Shown here: positions 45,801 to 57,770 of the stretch, in pieces
How the letters are laid out: the number at the start of each line of letters is the position of its first letter
Numbering within the stretch: position 1 is the first letter of the stretch
From: Nomia melanderi
Lineage: Eukaryota; Arthropoda; Insecta; Hymenoptera; Halictidae
Direction of reading: 5' to 3'
DNA: 64,000 bases
Assembly (NCBI RefSeq): GCF_051020985.1
Contig: NC_135010.1
Coordinates: 9,918,001-9,982,000, forward strand
Position numbers and translations under genes: made by a program
Notes under the pieces: model-generated
What the model was told of the DNA's origin: nothing
Database searches by the model: none
What the model saw: only the letters and a program-made list of their open reading frames with translations

Positions 45801-48417
45801 GACGCTCCAGAAACATTGCTGTTGATCCATTTATTACAGCAAACAATGCAACACTTGTTTTCGAGTAAAAATACATGAACATAATCACTTGGAAACATTA
45901 CTTTACGAAGCAATACCCATGAAATCTAATTACATCAATTAGACGTTGTCATAACATTCATATAAAGTCTCTCAATCACCAAGCAAACTTTCATCCGCCA
46001 TCAAACATTCTCAAACGATCCCAAACTATCCCAAACATCTAAAAACAAACTCTACTACAAACACTCGACAGTCTCAACAAAAACTAGTTCCTCAAACAAT
46101 TCAAACATCTAATCAAAACAACTCCAAAGAAGCCAACTGCGACTATTAACATACTCTCACACCGCCTGCGTCCCGGATACATAACACCCAATCCATATTC
46201 ATACACAATCAACAAGCCGCGCGAAATTAGCCCCGCCTACTCGAGATTAAGGTCACGTCTGCAGTCAGTGCATCTACGTCCAGAGGACAGTGATCAAGAG
46301 AGATTGGCCGGGGTTTGATCAGCCCCGGACCTCTCTAAGCAGACCGTAATGACCAAAAGAATCGCAGTGCGCCCGGGTCCACGGGGATCGTTCCACGATC
46401 GCGGAGACTCACGTGCGCCGGCGACGGGTCGCGACGGAATAAAGTCAGGCCCGTCGGACGGCCGGCCGTCCGTCGAACCCGTGGCGATCGGAAATGGGAA
46501 TGACGTATAAAGGAGCCAGAGCACGTAGGATCAGTTTGCCAGGCGAGGCGTATCCTGTACACTGTGAAGAATCTCCGGCAAATCTTGTGTATGTCCAGCC
46601 CGTCACATGACCCGCCGGTCTTCGGCTGAATACTGATCGGCCGGCACCCCAGACCTCTCCGAGCCAGCCCCTGGATCGGCACGGTTGCGCATCCCTTTGT
46701 AAAATCAGTAGCCAGCAGCCTTTCAGACTTCTTCCGAGGCCATCTTAGTACCCTTCAGCATTCCTCTCCTCGGTCGTCTGGAGTCGTATCCCCGGCTGCT
46801 CGAAGAGAGATACGTCCCGGATCGTTACGTCTCCGCTGTTCCCTGCGCCGCCCCAGCCGGGCCGCAAAGGATAAGAAAAAAAGCCGCGTTTTCCGCATTA
46901 ACGTATCCCCAGGCCGCTCCTTTACGACCCTACTCGACTGGCCCTCTCGAGATGGGGAAACATTTTACTGGACTCCTATCGCGTGTTACGCTTTTTTTCT
47001 CTCTCTCTGTCTTTTATTCTTCTTGGTCTTCCGCGGCTGTTCCTGCCGCCGCTGTTTCTTCCTCCTCCGTTTGCTTTTCTTCTCGTTTTTTCCTGGAGAG
47101 ACTGATGGCGTATAGGGAGCATTTGTTAGGGAGATGAATTATTGCCTGCTGGGGTGGGATTTATGTTATTCCGCGGAGCTACAGTTCGAGATACATCCTC
47201 TATCGAGCGAGTTCCTAATGATCGGAGGTTTCGAGGTACTCCGGGATTATCTTGGGAACGTTGCTTTGTCATTCGTCATTCGCGGCTGAGTGTTCTCTCG
47301 GTTTTTCTGCTCCATCGTTCTGTTTTCGCGGGGTAAAATGAACTGGGTATTGAGACGCGGTTGGTTGTAGCTATGCTTTGGCTTGGAAATTAAAATGATT
47401 GAATATTAAAGATTGAAGTAGTTCGTTTGCATCGAATTTCTTCTCCTCGGGACCATCTATTTCCAACCGATCTCCCTATCAAGGCAGCGAAGTCCTAAAT
47501 CAAATCGCGGCATTAATTACACGGCCAATCGAACGCAACCTCGAACGATCGTCAACATTCCCCAAGACTTTCCAGAAACCCCCGACTCCTGTCCAACCCA
47601 AACCACCGACTACCATTCGCAAGATCCTCCTATCATCCAAGATGATATCCCAAACATCCGTCTACATTTCAATCCCCTCTCGCGAACCCGGCGCACTCCT
47701 CATTTGTCGGCGACGGTATTTCACTTTATACCCGCGAGGTCTACATCCGGTGTCCCCTCTGCGATCCTTGAAGTCGGCTCCAACTTCTTCGCCGGTCCCG
47801 GGTAATACCTCATCAAGTATTCACACCAGATAAGGAACTAAACGTATGTCTCGGCAGAGGTCCGTGTCTCCGGGAATTATCTCAAGAGCGCCGCCTTCTT
47901 CCCTTCGCCGTCCTCAGCCCCGACGTCGGCCCCGTCCGTGCTCCCCCCGCAGTCACAAAGACACCGTAATTTCATTCCCTCGCCAGCCATCAAATTATAA
48001 ACTGTATCGCGCTGAGAGGGCCGCCCCGAACGGCGCCGCGCGATCGGCCAGTAACGATACCAAAAATGAAATTAACCGGGATCGTTAGCCGGAGGAGGGT
48101 GAGCGAACGGTGCACGGGAAGAGAGAACGAAGATGGCGGAACCCAGCGGGACAGAGGAGGACAGACGAAGACAGAGAGGCCGGCCGAGGGATCGAAGCTA
48201 ATCTCGTCTGGTATAGCCATCTCAATATCCTTGACGTAAATAGATTACCGCGGCGACGTTAGGTGACGTCTGCCTCAGCCCGCGAGACACAGAGGCGGCT
48301 CGGGGGGGAATCTATATGCAGAGGGGCGTTCCTTCCGGCGGAAAAATGCGGAAAACGCGTCGGAAGACAGTGGCCGACGTCCTGGCACCGGCTGCGGGAA
48401 AAAGAAAGGAAGAACAC
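42851..48417. other. Long non-coding stretch, no gene seen
   Basis: CpG-rich at 42980-43780, 44280-44530, 45140-45480, 46260-47340 and 47640-48417, AT-rich in between. The longest frames (103-115 codons) overlap others on the opposite strand and have no domain. 45140-45480 is GC-balanced and holds TATATAG and TTATAAAT words. AAGATGGCGG lies at 48130. The minus frame of 199 codons at 48275-48874 overlaps plus frames and is low in hydrophobic order; I reject it. Confidence 0.45.
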
Positions 48418-48438
48418 GGGGTGCGGGGGAGGGGAGGG
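48418..48438 (+). other. G-quadruplex motif
   Basis: G-runs of 4, 5, 4 and 3 with loops of 3, 1 and 1 bases. Short loops favour a stable parallel quadruplex. It lies on the plus strand of a CpG-rich block. Confidence 0.65.
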
Positions 48439-49919
48439 AATTGTACGGGACACTGATAAGGGAACTCGGAAGGAACTGGCACGCTTTGACAGCCGGTAAA
48501 TTAAAGTATATTTCCGCGACGGTGGAAGGCAGACGCGCCGCGCGGTAATCTGGGAGATTTCGTGCGTAGATGAAAGGCCGAACGTCGGGGAAGAGGGAAC
48601 TTTTTATGAACGGGATCGGTATGCCGCCGGCGAGATCTTCCCCGAGGGTCCCGGGTGGGCGCAGGGAAATCGTGTCCACCACCTGAGTGCGGGAGACGTC
48701 GAGATGGAAGGAACAGGGGGCGAAAGAAGTTGTCAGAATCAGATGAGGAGGCCGGCGACCGTGTAAATCGTGGATAGCTGATTCGTGTGGTCGGGCTAGA
48801 ATGGGATCGATGGAACAGGTATCGGCCGTGACTCGCTCGGATGGATCATTGAATTTTCTTGATCGATTCGTCACGGATTGCGGAGCGAGAGTTGGCTGAG
48901 GATGTTCTATCAGGGTTGGTCATCTGAGTGTGAATCACTTTAAGGCGCTTGTAACTTAGGGTATGAGAGACGCTCCGAGTAAAAGAGACGTGATTAGTTC
49001 TACTTGGTGTTCCTTTGTTGGCGAATGCGTGGAGAAACAATTTTCTTCGAGAGGAACGATGTGAGATCGAATTTATGGGTGTTGTTCCTTGTGAGTTGGG
49101 GAGGCATGTTATCGATGATTCGCAGGGGATTAGAATTCTTTCTCGAAAGAATCAGTAATGAAGTAATTCTTAATATGAACACTGCACAATTTCATAGAAA
49201 ATGCAAATTAAAATGAATATTGAACCATTCGATTGAATTGTATCATTGCTGCGCGTTGATATACTCGAACGTCACCACATTAAACCGCACTGCTTATAAT
49301 AGAGAAATATTTTCAGATAATTATCGTTTAACTGAGTGAATTACAGTAATTCGAATTGTAACCCTATGGTATTCAACGCGTTAATTAACGTTTCTCATCT
49401 ACACGATTCGTCGAAAACCTCACGCGGAAAAAGTCCCACGGAAGATGCCCAATGGGATTCGAGGAGTCGTGAAATTGATAGGCAATCGCCTGAAATATTA
49501 GTAAAATCGCGGCGCCGCTATCGCGGGATAATAAGGCTCGCACGAAAATTCATCGTTACGAGCCGAGATCTCTTCTTATCAGCGTAACTACATGGCTTGC
49601 GCCGGGTCTCGTCGTATGAAATAGCGGAAAGTACCCTTCAATATCCTCCGCGGCGAAAACCCGGTGAACTCGGGCGAGGCGGAAGCCTCGAGAGATCTTC
49701 CGGGCAGATTCCGTGCGCCGCGCGCAGCGAGCTCGAGGTCCGCGCGACCGTGTGTCCCGGCACGTTCCACCGTGTTCTCGGCCGACATTTCCGCCCGAAG
49801 ACACGTCGCTCGCGTTCCGCGGTGCGGCGTGTTCTTCCTCGTCATCCAAAACGAAACCGGGCATGCCTCGGAGCCGTGCGTGCGGCGCTCGCGAGTACGA
49901 TTGCGCGAGTTCCCTTGCT
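48439..49919. other. CpG-rich, then AT-rich non-coding DNA
   Basis: No supported gene. 49560-49930 has frames of 127 codons (minus) and 71-246 codons (plus) on the same bases, without domains. Confidence 0.5.
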
Positions 49920-50170
49920 TTTCCTTGATGCTCGAACACGTTTTTTACCTTTTCCCTCTACACAGTCTCCTCTTGTTTCCTTTTCCTCCGTTCCGTCTTA
50001 CTTTATCTCGTTCCCCTCACTTATCTTCTCTTCTCCTTTACTTCTCTGTACTTTCCTCTGTCACCTTTTCCCTCTACTTTTCCTCTCTCATTTCGTTTTT
50101 TCTTCTCCTCCTCCCTCTTATCTTCATTTCTTTACTTTTCTCCGCCCGGCTTTCCCCTGTTCCCTCCGCC
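49920..50170. repeat. Pyrimidine-rich low-complexity tract
   Basis: About 250 bp consisting mostly of C and T (CTTTTCCT, TCTCCTC and similar words). It creates the longest frame in the window (246 codons, 49597-50337), whose translation here is mostly S, L, F and P. A second C/T-rich stretch follows at 50370-50680. Neither shows a coding domain. Confidence 0.85.
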
Positions 50171-51572
50171 TCTTGTTAACTCCTTCCTTTTTCCCTCGAA
50201 GCAGCAAGACTCGCGACCCGCGGACCACCGAGCGACAACCGAGGCGGCGCCGAGTCTCCCGCTCGCAGAGCCCCTCGAGCGATTTCTGGAACTCCTACGA
50301 TCTAGGATGTTCTTCTGGCTATGCGCGCACGGAATAGAGGGTTTGTCTTATCTGGCTCGGCGCATTTCTCATCTCGATTCCGCGGCCGCCCTCCCCCGCC
50401 GCCCCGGCACCCTCTGCCTCGCTCCTTCTTCCGTTTCCCTCGTTTCCTCCTCTATCTCCCAACCGGCGTCCGTTCTCCCCATTTCGCTCTCAATTTCTCT
50501 CTCAAGGGTGCGTTTCTTCTCGCTCGGTCCCCCTTGTTATTCCGCTTCTCGCTCTCCGTTATTTCCTTTCAGACCGCTCCCCTTGGCCCCCCTCTGCTCG
50601 CCATCCACCGCGAAACTATCCTCTTCAGGCCGCGCCACCGACGGCCTCGTTTCTTTCATTCGTTCAACCCGTTTTCTTTCATTCCCGCCGATCCCCGGGC
50701 CAGGCCATCGCGGCCGAGCAAACACGGGCGAGGCAAACACACCCGGGAACATCGACGACCGACCGTCAACGGACGCGTCGGAAGGGTTGCGAGATGCAAC
50801 GGGGACGAGATTATTTCCGCGACGCGCTGGAACGAGCCGCGCCGCGAATGAGATCGCGGGGGATTCTTTATTCGGCGACTCGGGATGATATTCCTCTTTC
50901 CCTCCGAGTATTTTGTAACGCTGATTGCGTGCGAGCCGGCTGTCGGCGGGACGGGCGGAGGGAAAACATGGTGACGAGGAGCGGGGGGACGCTCCTCGCC
51001 GGAGGAACCTCGGGGCTGCGCGAAGAGTTATACCTGAGAGAGGAAAGAGAGATAAGAAAGCGTTCCAGGGTGATCGATAGGCGAGCTGCCTGATTGAAGA
51101 TGAGCCTTGAGAGACGCCGGATATATGGAATCGGCGAGGTGCCGCGCCGGCACCCGACCCGGCGAATCTCGGAGTCTATTCCGCCGGCGGATTGGCCGCC
51201 CCTCGTTTTTCAGCGCCGCGACTACGCGCGGAGATTCCGAGAAATTGATTGTCGACGGTGTCGGTTAACGACGGATCGCGATCGGCGAATTTATGATTGA
51301 TGAGCTGTGTTCTTTGGTGTTACGCTTGCGTCGGGCACTGCGCGCGGAGCGCGGGGAGGAGCCTTCTTTTGACGGTGCTACGTTTTTTCAGATTTTCACA
51401 TGTTTGTCCTGTCTTCGAGTGGGAAGAGTTTTACGGTAATTGTCTGGGTTGTTTGAAGTGAAACGTTGTAATTGGAAAGAGATGCTCTTGTTATCATAAT
51501 TATATTATATTGCAATTTTTATCATTTTATACTGTTTTGTAGTTTGTAGACTTATTACTTTTCAATCGCAAT
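50171..51572. other. CpG-rich non-coding block, frames rejected
   Basis: Overlapping plus frames of 193 and 176 codons in two phases (50307-50888) read C/T-rich DNA. They lack domains, splice context and a good start context. CpG content stays high to about 51290. Confidence 0.5.
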
Positions 51573-51745
51573 TTGACACTGAAACTACTAGACAGGTCAA
51601 CATCACCCATTCCTGATGTCTTTTTGCACTTATTAAAGGGATAACAGATGTTTTACTGAGAAATTATTGAAGACATTATTTACCAATACGCAAACTGAAT
51701 GATAAATGAATGAAAGTCTCTATAGAGAAGTTTCTATAGTGTTAA
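51573..51745 (-). mobile_element. Family A TTAA MITE, shortened
   Basis: Left TTGACACTGAAACTACTAG, then CACCCATTCCTGATG. Ends TATAGTGTTAA without the usual subterminal part, so the right side carries a deletion (173 bp against about 220). Confidence 0.75.
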
Positions 51746-52260
51746 AGACCATTGAAGAATAAAATCTCTGAACGAGGAGACATTCTCAAGCGACATCGCA
51801 GAAGTATGAAAGTTTTATCAAGGTAAAAGGGAACATGAAATGAAACCTTCGAAGCAACCGTGAAGTATCGGTTATTACATACCAATCGATTCGCGAGTGA
51901 AGCTATTTAAAAACAGAATTACCTTCGTTCAAAGGTCCAAAACGAATATCGTACTGCGTCAATAACGTCAGCAGCGGAGGAAACCGAGCGTCGTGTTCTC
52001 GGTGCGGTGCGAAGATGGTCCAACTGTAATCCTAATATTCCCCGGGCCATCCATTGTGCGGATCAAGAACTTGTTCGCGGATAAAACCGCCAGGACTCGC
52101 TTTTCGGGTGACTAATCACCGTGACTTAGCTCTGGCTTAGCGTGCCGCGTGGAGGCGTCATAAATTCCCCCGCGATCTACGAGCAATTGCCCGACCAATG
52201 AAACTTCAAAATCACTTCCCGCGTGGATCGTCGTCGCTCGCGAAGAAAGACAAATTTTTA
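51746..52260. other. Non-coding stretch, no gene seen
   Basis: Mixed, GC-balanced after 51960; no frame or motif that I can support. Confidence 0.5.
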
Positions 52261-52603
52261 TTCTCACTCGTGAAGAGCGTGAAACAAGAGAACCAGTTAA
52301 CCCTTTGGGAACAAAGATTATTTAATGTATACAAAACCTTTTGGAAATTCTGCTAAATTAGACACTGAATGCTTTAATCATAGAGAACAAGGAAACTATG
52401 TATTTATTTCTTGCTGTTCGAATAGTTCTCTATTCTCAGTCGTGAAAAGCGTGGAACAAGAGAACTAGTTAACCCTTTGGGAACGAAGATTATTTAACGT
52501 ATACAAAACCTTTCGCAAATTCTGCTAAATTGGACATTGAATGCTTAAATCAGAGAACAAGGAAACTAAGTACTGATTTCTTGTTATTCGAATAGTTAAG
52601 TTA
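52261..52603. repeat. Direct tandem duplication, 172 bp period
   Basis: TTCTCACTCGTGAAGAGCGTG at 52261 recurs as TTCTCAGTCGTGAAAAGCGTG at 52433, and the copies stay aligned to about 52600 with scattered differences. Each copy contains a TTAACCCTTTGGGAAC element end, at 52297 and 52469. Confidence 0.92.
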
Positions 52604-52678
52604 TTCATTTGCAACTTGGTGTTCCAAACATGAAAGTCTGATCTCGACAAAACGCCGACATTCGTAATAAAGGGTTAA
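52469..52678. mobile_element. Family G TTAA element with a duplicated left end
   Basis: TTAACCCTTTGGGAAC on the left and GTAATAAAGGGTTAA on the right share a 10 bp inverted terminus, TTAACCCTTT. The inner version is 210 bp. An extra left end lies at 52297 because of the 172 bp duplication. No coding capacity. Confidence 0.75.
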
Positions 52679-54418
52679 TTTGCTGGTCGAACGCTCGATG
52701 AAAGCAGCGTCCGTTCTGTCCCGCTATTAAACGTTACAACGACGACGCTGGAAAATAATGAAATAATGAATTGGTCGCCGCCAGTTCGCGCGCTTTTGCT
52801 ACGCCGTGAAAATACACGGATCTCTTTTTCCAAGAACCAGTCTGGCGAGCGTCCGTATAATTAAAGTCTGGCCCGGAAACACCAGCGTTTATTAATTAAA
52901 TCGTTTGACAAATTAATAAACTTCGCGTGCAGCGAACGACGTTAACGGTACGCGACGATCAGAATTACATCGCTTGCGTTTGATTATAATTTATTCCGTG
53001 TTACATTCCACCGACACGTTCCGTCTTATTTCTTGGTTTCAAGTTCTTTCGTGACCTCTTTCTTCAACCTGCGCGTTCTAATCGTTAGTTTCGTTCGTTC
53101 CGCGGACGTTGCGTCGATGAAACCGATCGTATTACTAATTTCAGCAACTCATGTCGAATGCAGCAGCATCGAGTAGATCGAGTTGACCGGCGAAGTGGTT
53201 GTATTACAAAATTGAATTATTAATTCCACTGTAAAATTTAGTTATTGCCGGAGCTATCCGGCTATTCCATCGATTCAATTATTCAAATCTCTAACGCCAG
53301 CTCAATCCCGATTAATCGTTACACTGGAAACATCCCCTAAGGACCATCATACACAAAACACTCTTCTCGAATTGAAACGCATCCTCCAAGAAAGTAAAAC
53401 AGACCAAAATTTCGATACTATTACGACGCACATGTGCCAGTAAAGTAAAATACCACCTGGCAATCTACCAAAATATCTTTAATACGTTCATTGCAAATTG
53501 ATCTTTATCAATATTAACAGACACAGGCTAACGCCGCAATCTTTCACTGTCGAAAACTCGATTAATGGTCAAATATCCGCGCGGCAGCTTCATTTGTAGA
53601 TGATTTTTCAGAGCGCGGTCTCGAAGTATCCGTCTTGCAAGGGTTAAGCGATGGCTCATCCGATTTCATTGTCGATTCGAACGAGCCGAGGCAAGATATT
53701 AATTAACGGGTGAAGAGTATCGTGCCGGGCAAGAGGGTCGATCGTTCGGTTTAATATCGCGAACAGCCTCGAAATAGAATCGAACGGGCAATCAATTACG
53801 CGAAGCCGCTCCGATCTTAGCCTCGGGCTCATCGCAAAAACCGCGGCGGCCGCGAAAGCGTACCTCGTTTCCAGATGTAAATGGTGTCTTATCGACCTAA
53901 TTACAGTTCGAGGATTTATGCCGGGCGAAAGGGAGCCGGCTGCAGCCTCCCTCGAGGGTATACTATCACGAGTCTATAATTCGTTCCCCTTATCTCCGCC
54001 GATAGTAATGAATGAACTTTTAACATTATTTCTTCGATGGGAATCGAAGCTGTTCCCTTCCGCCGTTCCCCCGCCGACGCCGCCTTTATTCAACGGGGAA
54101 CCTCGTTTAGAGTGGAACGAAACGCTGCGCCGATAATCACGCGAGACGCGACTCGTCCGTGACTCTCGCCGATCGTAACTTCGCCCCCGAGAGGATTGGT
54201 CATCCTGACCGTGCAGATACGGCGACCAGATTGCCCGTAAATTGCTTCTCGCTCGAAAAATATGATTAAACGATTAGCCGCTTCGGATAACCGATTCCGA
54301 GACGCGAGTGTTGTTAATTAGAGACGTTGAGGTGATAAGTGAACGTTGAAGGATTGCATTTTATTATAGGAGTGTTGGGATCAGTGAGTGGAATGATTGA
54401 TTTTTGTTTGACAAGCGT
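52679..54418. other. GC-balanced, conserved-looking non-coding DNA
   Basis: Rich in ATTAATTA and TTAATTAA words (for example 52890 and 53700), GCCGGAGCTATCCGGC hairpin near 53247, no repeats. A 72-codon frame at 53918-54136 has no domain. Candidate regulatory DNA. Confidence 0.4.
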
Positions 54419-54612
54419 TTGACATTGGAACTACTTAACACTCTTGCAATTATTGAGAAGACAACAGTTTTTATGAGAAATTATTGGAGAAATTGATTTA
54501 GCAATACGAATATTGCATTGTAAATCAACCAGTCTCAATAGATGCACTATTCGAGTTTCTACTTCGAAAAGTCTTCGAAAAGTCTATTTTGCTCGGTAGT
54601 TTTAGTGATTAT
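54419..54612 (-). mobile_element. Family A TTAA MITE
   Basis: Left TTGACATTGGAACTACT, right TTGCTCGGTAGTTTTAGTGATTAT. The left subterminal ACCCATTCC part is deleted. Both TTAA sites have decayed. Confidence 0.75.
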
Positions 54613-57415
54613 AGTACTGTACTTCACATTGTATTTTACTGACTCGGAAAAGGTTATATTTAATATTATTGCGGTTGTCATTGCATTATCCTGGAGAATA
54701 TTATGTTTGATAATATCGTAATTCGTGTTATTGGCAAATGTGACATTCAATAAAGTTGTAATTCACAGTACAGTATTTAGCCAGCGGTATATTAAATAAT
54801 ATGATAATTCACGCTACATTATTTGGCAAATGTTATACTCGGTAATATTGTATTTCGCATTATAAATTAATTCTAAAACTGATCCAACGTTCGTATAGAT
54901 AATTACGTTACCGAAGTCGTGATTTTCAGCCTAAAACCAACGGAGATCGGTTTTTCATCGCGAAGGGAGCTTCAGGAATCCAGAAGCGTTCGACGATCGA
55001 CAATCTGCTTTCTGTAGGAATGGAATGTAGGGACGTCGAAGATTATAATAATCCGCGGCGATAAAGGGAACGCGACAATATCGGCGCGAAGCTGAACGAA
55101 AGAAGAAACGATTCCCGAGCCACCAGCGGACGGTCTTTCTCCGAGCGGAATGACAGCTTTCTATAAGGAAATGGAGATCCGAAATCGTCCTTTTTTCGCT
55201 TCCGCAATCCGACCGGCGTAGAATCAGTTCCGTGGGACGCGCCGCGGAACGATTGCACATTGGCACGCTATCAATGCAATTTACTCGCAAACACCGGTGC
55301 CATTCGTGGCGTCGTTCCCGTTCCTTCGCGATCCGTTTACCAAACGTGTTTTCCGCGCCGCGGAAATCGAACCTGTTTCCCCGGGACTCGTTAAAAAATA
55401 TGACTGTAACGTCCGCGTTTATCGTTTTCGTTATTCGTTCCGATTGACCGTAATGCCGCAGCCATCGCGCCATTTTTACGGCGCCCGGGTGTGCCGGACG
55501 AAGTAAAGAACCGTTCGACAGTTAAACGCGCTCATCAACAAGCTAAATATTATTATCCGATATAATTTAATCATTTCTAAATACTGCCGTTTAGCATTAT
55601 TTATTCATTTCTAAATACTACTGTTTAGTGGAATTTAATTATTTACGAATGCTATTGTTTAATATAATTCAAAGCTTTCAGTCATTTTTCCCGCGATACG
55701 GTACACAAAACTATTGAATCGCGTTGCATTCAATTCTGTTCGTTTGTTATTTAAAGGCTCGTTAATCTATATTACAAAATTATCGCTGTTCAAAGGTTGT
55801 TAAAGAGTTCCAAGTACTAAGTTATAATTGTGTGCAGTATATAAGAACATCATATTTCAACGTATCCAGAGGGAGCTCTCATAAAATCCAGCGATCTTCA
55901 TATTTCTTCTACACGAAACAGTGCCGCGCATTAAACCGCCGGTTCATCTCGAGAAGTCTTTACCCCGTTCTCAGAGATACAATCTCGAATCATTTCCTTC
56001 CCTTTTGTCGAGCCACTGAATCACGGGAATAGCACTTTTCATCTATGAAAATTAGAACATACGGAATCCGCATTGAATTCTGCACGACGGAAACAAATCC
56101 TCTTCCGAGCTAAAAGAGCAACTACTTTTCAGCTACTTCCGCAGTTCAGATTTGATTTTAAAAGAAATTGGATGCTTCCTGACGTTCGAGTGAAGGAAGA
56201 AATATACCGAGGACTCTTCGCCATTTAACCCAAATTGAAAGTGTACACGACCAGTGAGTCAGTTATTGATCAACTTAGCTAACGGAAATCCTTTTACCTG
56301 TACCTTCACCATAGCAACCGAAAGATTTGCCGTCGTTCAAACTTCAATATTACAAAATTCACTTATAAATCCCTTATATTCAAAGCACAAGTCAGAAAAC
56401 CGTCCAAAGACCAACAATCCATAGCAACTACATCAAATTCCCAGCACGTGACAATTTCTAAAAAACGACCTAGAAACAAGTAGCTAGGTAACTGGCAGCT
56501 AACATAATTCAAAAGAAGCGACGATATCAAGCCCGAAGCCCGCGAAACGCGTCGCCGATCGAAAATGGCGGCCGCGCCGGCCGAGAGCGTCGAGGTCGGC
56601 GGATTCCGTCAACTAGACGCCACTTTTGTTTTTTTTTCCGCGCGTCAGTCGGAAACGGTTCCAGGCGTCGGTCGCCTATTCCGGATTAACCCGTATCGGC
56701 TCGGACGCCATTACTTCGGCGTTGCATATTTCCCACAGGGCTCAACGCGCGTTGCATTCCGTTACGCGTGCAAATCGATACCGGCATGCATAACGTATAA
56801 ATCTGTCTGGTTGATACATAATCACGAGCTGCCATAAAAGTGTAATGCCGCTGCATTGTCGTTGGGCCAGGCGCGACGGCCGTGCGGCCGTTCCGCGCCG
56901 CGCGGCGGCATGTATTTTTTGCCGTTATACCGCGACGGGCTTAACGAAACAGAATGGGGCTGCCGCCCCGGTCAGCCGGCCACCCATTTTCTTCGCGCGG
57001 CCCGCCGCGCGATCACCGGCGCGCAAGAACGCTGACAAGTTTGAAATTGCGCCGGGGATACGCGATTTTTCGCTCGTCTGCACGGACATTTTTATACGTC
57101 GTCGGCCGGCCTGGCCGGTCGTTAACGCGACGCGATCGTTGTTGCGGGTTATCCGGCGCGCCCGTGAACATCGATTCTTGTGATACGACCGTTGAAGTAT
57201 TTCACTCGCGTACAATGCTCTTTTCTTCGGTTTTAACACGTTCGTCGATAGATCGCGCTCTTCCAGTTCGTGTTCCGTATTATTCTTTGCCCGAAGTGTT
57301 CTTGGATTCTTTGGAACTGACGTTGTTTAGTTGAATTACGAGTGAAGATGGGACTTTAATCTTCAGTTCATTATTCATATTTCATTAGTAACCTTTGAAA
57401 AATTATTTATTATTA
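54613..57415. other. Non-coding stretch, no gene seen
   Basis: AT-rich with CpG-rich blocks at 54955-55506 and 56560-57240. Frames of 104-172 codons occur on both strands without domains. AAAATGGCGGC at 56562 starts a 90-codon plus frame with a good start context, but its translation is not recognised. AAAAATGGCGCG lies on the minus strand at about 55467. Confidence 0.45.
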
Positions 57416-57770
57416 TTAACACAATACCGTCCGCACGCGTAATCAGGATTCTTTGGTTTGGCGGTAGGATTCAAGATCTTTTCGCCTGTCGAGATTTCCG
57501 GGAGATCATAAAATGTTATTTTCTACTAATCTGAATAGTTCTCAATCCTGTCCCCCTATTTTCACGAAATTTCAAGGAGCACTTTCTTATAAAAACACGA
57601 AGCTTGCTAATATGATCGTATTGCAGCTTTCAACTTTCTGTTGCCTTGAACAGAACACAAGGAATACCGTTTGTGCGATAGTTCTGCATGCGACGCTAAC
57701 GTGGTGTCACCGGCATTTGTCTGAAAATTTTTGCGAATCACCGTGGTGCCACTGGACAGCATAATATTAA
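57416..57770. mobile_element. Possible TTAA element, family I, 355 bp
   Basis: TTAACACAATACCGTCC on the left and GGACAGCATAATATTAA on the right are inverted copies with about five mismatches over 17 bp, with TTAA at both ends. An 83-codon frame inside has no transposase features. Confidence 0.5.

Noticed and set aside
48275..48874. 199-codon minus frame
   Set aside because: Proline, serine and arginine rich without a domain, in a CpG-rich block, with no initiator or splice support.
49597..50337. The longest open frame (246 codons, plus strand)
   Set aside because: Its second half is read from a C/T-only tract, minus frames cover its first half, and no domain, splice context or composition of a real protein is seen.
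56565..56837. 90-codon plus frame starting at AAAATGGCGGC
   Set aside because: The start context is good, but the peptide is not recognised and there is no donor or promoter evidence. Kept only as part of the motif finding.
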